DNA from: Cerasicoccus sp. TK19100
GTDB taxonomy: Bacteria; Verrucomicrobiota; Verrucomicrobiia; Opitutales; Cerasicoccaceae
NCBI RefSeq assembly: GCF_027257155.1
Contig: NZ_JAPWDU010000002.1
Location: forward strand, 620,001 to 684,000
Direction of reading: 5' to 3'
Length of the DNA stretch: 64,000 nucleotides
This document shows, in pieces, positions 61,419-64,000 of the stretch. The notes below the pieces were generated by a model, which was not told the origin of the DNA, made no database searches, and saw only the letters and a list, made by a program, of their open reading frames with translations. A program made the translations under genes and the position numbers. Every line of letters starts with the position of its first letter. Position 1 is the stretch's first letter.

Positions 61419-63482
61419 ATGAAGAAACTGACCCCCTTCCTCGTTCTCCTTATCCTATCGTTCACTGGTCTTAGCGCCGCCCCTGACGCCCAGAAGAATC
61501 TCGATGGTGCCCTGAACTATCTAAAGAGCCAAAACGTCGGCTACGGTGAACAGTTCTGCTGGTTCGTCCACTTTAACGGAGATCTGTGGGTCGAAGGTTA
61601 CAAGGCATACGGCGACCCGCAGTGGATTGACGCAGGCGAAGAATTTTTCGACTACGCCATCAGCAAGATGCAAAAAGACCCCGACGGCTACCCCGGCTGG
61701 ATCGGTCCCGAGATCGGACAGGAGAAAAAGAAGGGCCTCACGCATCACACCGACACCGTCGTCGGCGACTCCGTCGTTATGGTAGACATACTCGGCTGGG
61801 CGGAGACCGTTCTCAAGGACCCCGCCCTCAAATCCAAATACGGTGCCAAGGCCAACGAATACGTCCAGCTCGCCGAAACCGTCCTATGGGAAAAGTTCAA
61901 CCACCGCGGCCAATACTACACCGATGCTGCAGGCTGGGTCAGCTACCCGACCTATTCCAAGATGGTCCGCCTCTCCGACGGCGAGTGGGAAGAGTTTCCC
62001 GGCCGCGTTATCTCCAACAACCTCAACAAACACTACGACCTCGCGCACGGCTTGCTCAGGCTTTATCGCATCACGGGCAAGGAAGAATACAAGGAGCGCG
62101 CCAAAGCCGTTTTCGGACGCGCCAAAAGCATGTTCCGCTACTACAAGGACGACGACCGCTACGTCTGGAATTTCTGGATGCCCCACGGCCCCTACGACAT
62201 CGAGGGCCAGGCCCCGCGCAGTTGGGTCAGCGTCCACCATCAGCGCGCTGGCTACCAGGCCGGTGAGGCAAAAATGTTCGTCGAAGCCTACGACACCGGC
62301 ATCGTCTTCACCGAGGAGGACATCGACCGCATCGGCCGCACCAACGAATGGATGGGCAAGAAGGGCTGGGTTAACGCCGAGGGCGGCACGGCCGGCACCA
62401 TCTGGCCTTCCCTCACCCGCTTCAACGACTGGGTCAAGCAAACCTACGAAACCAAGACCCTCCCCAGTGGCAAAGGCGACCGCGGCCAGATTACCCGCGA
62501 TTATTATAACAAAGTCCTCAAAGACGAAGGCCCTGGCTGGCTCTATCGCCAGCCCGCCCCCGGCGACATCACCGACGTCCCGCTCAAAGACGGGGAAAAT
62601 CTTTCGATGACGGTCATCATCCCCAACAAGATCGAGCTCATCAACGACGACCGCGTGCAACTGGCCACCAAGACGCGCACCGCGGGCGACCTCAAGATCG
62701 AGCTCATGGACAAAGACGCGAAAACCGTCTACGGCACCATTTACGAGAACACCCACAACGACGGCGGCCAGTTCGACTCCCCCCTCTGGGACGGCTCCAT
62801 CGAGGGCAAGGGCAAGCCCAACCCCGGCCAATATACCGTCCGCTGGACCTTTAATGGCGACGTCCGCACCGAGCCCGTCTTCATCGTCCAGGGCGAGAAG
62901 CGCGACGACGCCGAGTCCACCGCCATGAAGCCCGGGCAGAGCTACTCCGAGTCCTTCGAGGGCAAGCTCAACGACCGCTGGTCTGGCAAAGACATGGAGA
63001 CCTCCTACGACCACGCCCACTCCGGCGACAAGTCCCTCAAGGTCCCCCGCGAGGCCGAGTTCCTATTCGGCGAGAAAAAGCGCGACGACCTCCCCGCCAA
63101 AATCAGCCTCTGGGTCTACGACTCCGGCGGCAACACCAAGAGCGGCAACGGCATCGGCTGGGGCGTGGAAACCGCCCTCGGCGACAAGTTCGTCTTCCGC
63201 CAGGCCTGGCGCCCCTACCTCAACGGCGCCGACCGCCTCGCCTGGTTTAACACCGCTGAAAACGCCTGGTTCACCCCACACCCCAGCGTCGGCCGCACCT
63301 CCGGCTGGTCCCACTGGGTCTTCGACTTCTCCACCACCCCCGCCACCATCACCAAGGACGGCAAACGCGTCGCCGGCATCGACGACAAGTGGCTCCCCAA
63401 GGGTGCCATCGCCCTCTACCTGACCAACGGCGCCACCGGCCCCCTCTACATCGACGACGTCACCGTCGAATACCCCCAATAA
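61419..63482 (+). CDS. Secreted protein with helical-barrel-like N-terminal part and beta C-terminal part, function unknown
   Basis: A 687-aa exported protein (signal peptide about 1-20, LSFTGLSAA). Residues 25-370 are helical and resemble an (alpha/alpha)-toroid glycan-active fold (YGEQFCWFVHFNGDLWVEGYKAYGDPQWIDAGEEFFDYAIS; HHTDTVVGDSVVMVDILGWAETVL; SNNLNKHYDLAHGLLRLYRITGKEEY). Residues about 400-500 look like an immunoglobulin-type domain (PNKIELINDDRVQLATKTRTAGDLKIELMD) and about 510-687 like a concanavalin-type jelly roll ending YIDDVTVEYPQ. A carbohydrate-related role, such as lyase or hydrolase, is plausible; no catalytic motif is certain. The 3' half uses almost only C- or G-ending codons and is more GC-rich than the 5' neighbours. 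Confidence 0.72.
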   Translation: MKKLTPFLVLLILSFTGLSAAPDAQKNLDGALNYLKSQNVGYGEQFCWFVHFNGDLWVEGYKAYGDPQWIDAGEEFFDYAISKMQKDPDGYPGWIGPEIGQEKKKGLTHHTDTVVGDSVVMVDILGWAETVLKDPALKSKYGAKANEYVQLAETVLWEKFNHRGQYYTDAAGWVSYPTYSKMVRLSDGEWEEFPGRVISNNLNKHYDLAHGLLRLYRITGKEEYKERAKAVFGRAKSMFRYYKDDDRYVWNFWMPHGPYDIEGQAPRSWVSVHHQRAGYQAGEAKMFVEAYDTGIVFTEEDIDRIGRTNEWMGKKGWVNAEGGTAGTIWPSLTRFNDWVKQTYETKTLPSGKGDRGQITRDYYNKVLKDEGPGWLYRQPAPGDITDVPLKDGENLSMTVIIPNKIELINDDRVQLATKTRTAGDLKIELMDKDAKTVYGTIYENTHNDGGQFDSPLWDGSIEGKGKPNPGQYTVRWTFNGDVRTEPVFIVQGEKRDDAESTAMKPGQSYSESFEGKLNDRWSGKDMETSYDHAHSGDKSLKVPREAEFLFGEKKRDDLPAKISLWVYDSGGNTKSGNGIGWGVETALGDKFVFRQAWRPYLNGADRLAWFNTAENAWFTPHPSVGRTSGWSHWVFDFSTTPATITKDGKRVAGIDDKWLPKGAIALYLTNGATGPLYIDDVTVEYPQ

Positions 63483-63625
63483 CACCCCCACGCCCAATGT
63501 TCAGCAGCGTGGCGGAACGCGAATCTCCGTGTTCGCATACCTACCTACCACTTCCATCCAGATTGTCAGGCACAACTCCCCACCAAGCACACTAAATCCA
63601 AGGTAGCACAACTGTGCCTGTCGCC

Positions 63626-64000
63626 CTAAGCCGCCTTCGCCTTGGCCCGGCGACGCCACAGGAACAGCCCGAGCCCCGCAAAGCCGGCGATGGCCATGTA
63701 TGTCGAAGGCTCAGGGATCACCGCCACGCCCCCCACGGATGTAGGGGCGCTCAGGGCATTGGCAACCGGACCTGCAATTACTGAATCACCGGTAAAGCTA
63801 AGCCCATTGAGCGCAGGATTCATTCCGGGGTCTGTCGTTGTGTTCAAGTATGTGCCTGGTAGAAAGGTAATCGTCTGACCACTATTAATTGTTATGCCAT
63901 TAAAAGAAATATAGCCGTCATTAGCCGATAAGGCTAAGAGGTCAGTCCCAAAATTATCAAACAAGGCGGCGTCCGAAGTGAATTGAATGGGGCCGGCGTC
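63626..64000 (-). CDS. PEP-CTERM sorted protein, 5' end beyond window
   Basis: The last 124 codons of a minus-strand gene that is still open at the right edge. The visible part is beta-rich (NGITINSGQTITFLPGTYLN) and ends in a complete PEP-CTERM signal: VIPEPSTYMAIAGFAGLGLFLW then RRRAKAKAA. It is an exosortase-processed surface protein. A TTG at 63964 is inside the frame and is unlikely to be the start, since the frame continues through 64000. Confidence 0.85.
   Translation of the reverse strand, partial: DAGPIQFTSDAALFDNFGTDLLALSANDGYISFNGITINSGQTITFLPGTYLNTTTDPGMNPALNGLSFTGDSVIAGPVANALSAPTSVGGVAVIPEPSTYMAIAGFAGLGLFLWRRRAKAKAA

Noticed and set aside
61884-63020. A 378-codon minus-strand frame opposite the secreted protein at 61419.
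   Set aside because: Shadow frame caused by high GC at third codon positions of the real gene.

Overview
The window reads as a chromosomal segment of a heterotrophic, polysaccharide-degrading member of the Verrucomicrobiota, most likely an Opitutales/Puniceicoccales-type (class Opitutia) bacterium. The grounds are two PEP-CTERM surface proteins, a Verru_Chthon cassette A-type pseudopilin, giant secreted glycosidases carrying F5/8C (discoidin) domains, a tryptophan-halogenase-like protein in a glycan locus, and many start codons preceded by a C/pyrimidine-rich leader rather than a Shine-Dalgarno sequence. No rRNA, tRNA, CRISPR array or transposase was recognised.

Region A (1-31.5 kb) looks like a beta-glucan (laminarin-type) utilisation locus under one LacI-family regulator (21862-22926). 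It holds a left-edge multi-discoidin protein, a 1757-aa GH81 endo-beta-1,3-glucanase, a PQQ-type sugar dehydrogenase fused to PA14, PKD and cytochrome c modules, a flavin-dependent halogenase homologue and a PEP-CTERM protein. A four-gene operon follows (GH2-type TIM-barrel glycosidase, 1150-aa GH94/GH149/GH161-like phosphorylase, GPH sugar symporter, GH30 enzyme), then a TPR protein/pseudopilin/secreted protein operon, and a TonB-like PA14 protein with an SSS symporter. Eight copies of one operator-like motif (consensus TTGCAATTTAATGCAA) sit upstream of these units and nowhere else that I noticed, so they probably form one regulon: glucan is cut outside the cell, imported by GPH/SSS symporters and cleaved by hydrolysis and phosphorolysis, with a possible periplasmic oxidation branch.

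Region B (31.7-41.8 kb) is mostly housekeeping: a TPR membrane protein, DUF456, coaD, a Nif3-like protein, aroQ, a GNAT enzyme, an AhpD-like protein paired with an ECF41-type sigma factor, pgpA-pgsA, and exbB-exbD. Two intergenic regions here carry complementary A/G-rich and T/C-rich low-complexity arms; related paired arms recur in region C. A gene-poor 0.9-kb stretch (41.74-42.66 kb) holds a seven-unit, 21-bp tandem array.

Region C (42.66-51.3 kb) is a uronide catabolic operon: XRE-cupin regulator, GH88 unsaturated uronyl hydrolase, two sugar isomerase/epimerase-like TIM barrels, Gfo/Idh/MocA oxidoreductase, SDR, KDPG-type aldolase. It ends at a bidirectional terminator facing an IclR regulator-sulfatase pair, which suggests a sulfated uronate-containing polymer.

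Region D (51.7-61.1 kb) contains, after arfB, what I consider the most novel unit: a NarL-type response regulator, a divergent TonB-dependent receptor, a compact stand-alone YcaO protein preceded by a 39-codon ORF with a clear Shine-Dalgarno sequence (putative modified-peptide precursor, ending AWPSYPCEV) and a hairpin between them, and a divergent hybrid sensor kinase. Together they resemble a self-contained system for making, sensing and/or taking up a YcaO-modified peptide. The window ends with a secreted 687-aa protein of unknown function and the 3' part of a PEP-CTERM gene.
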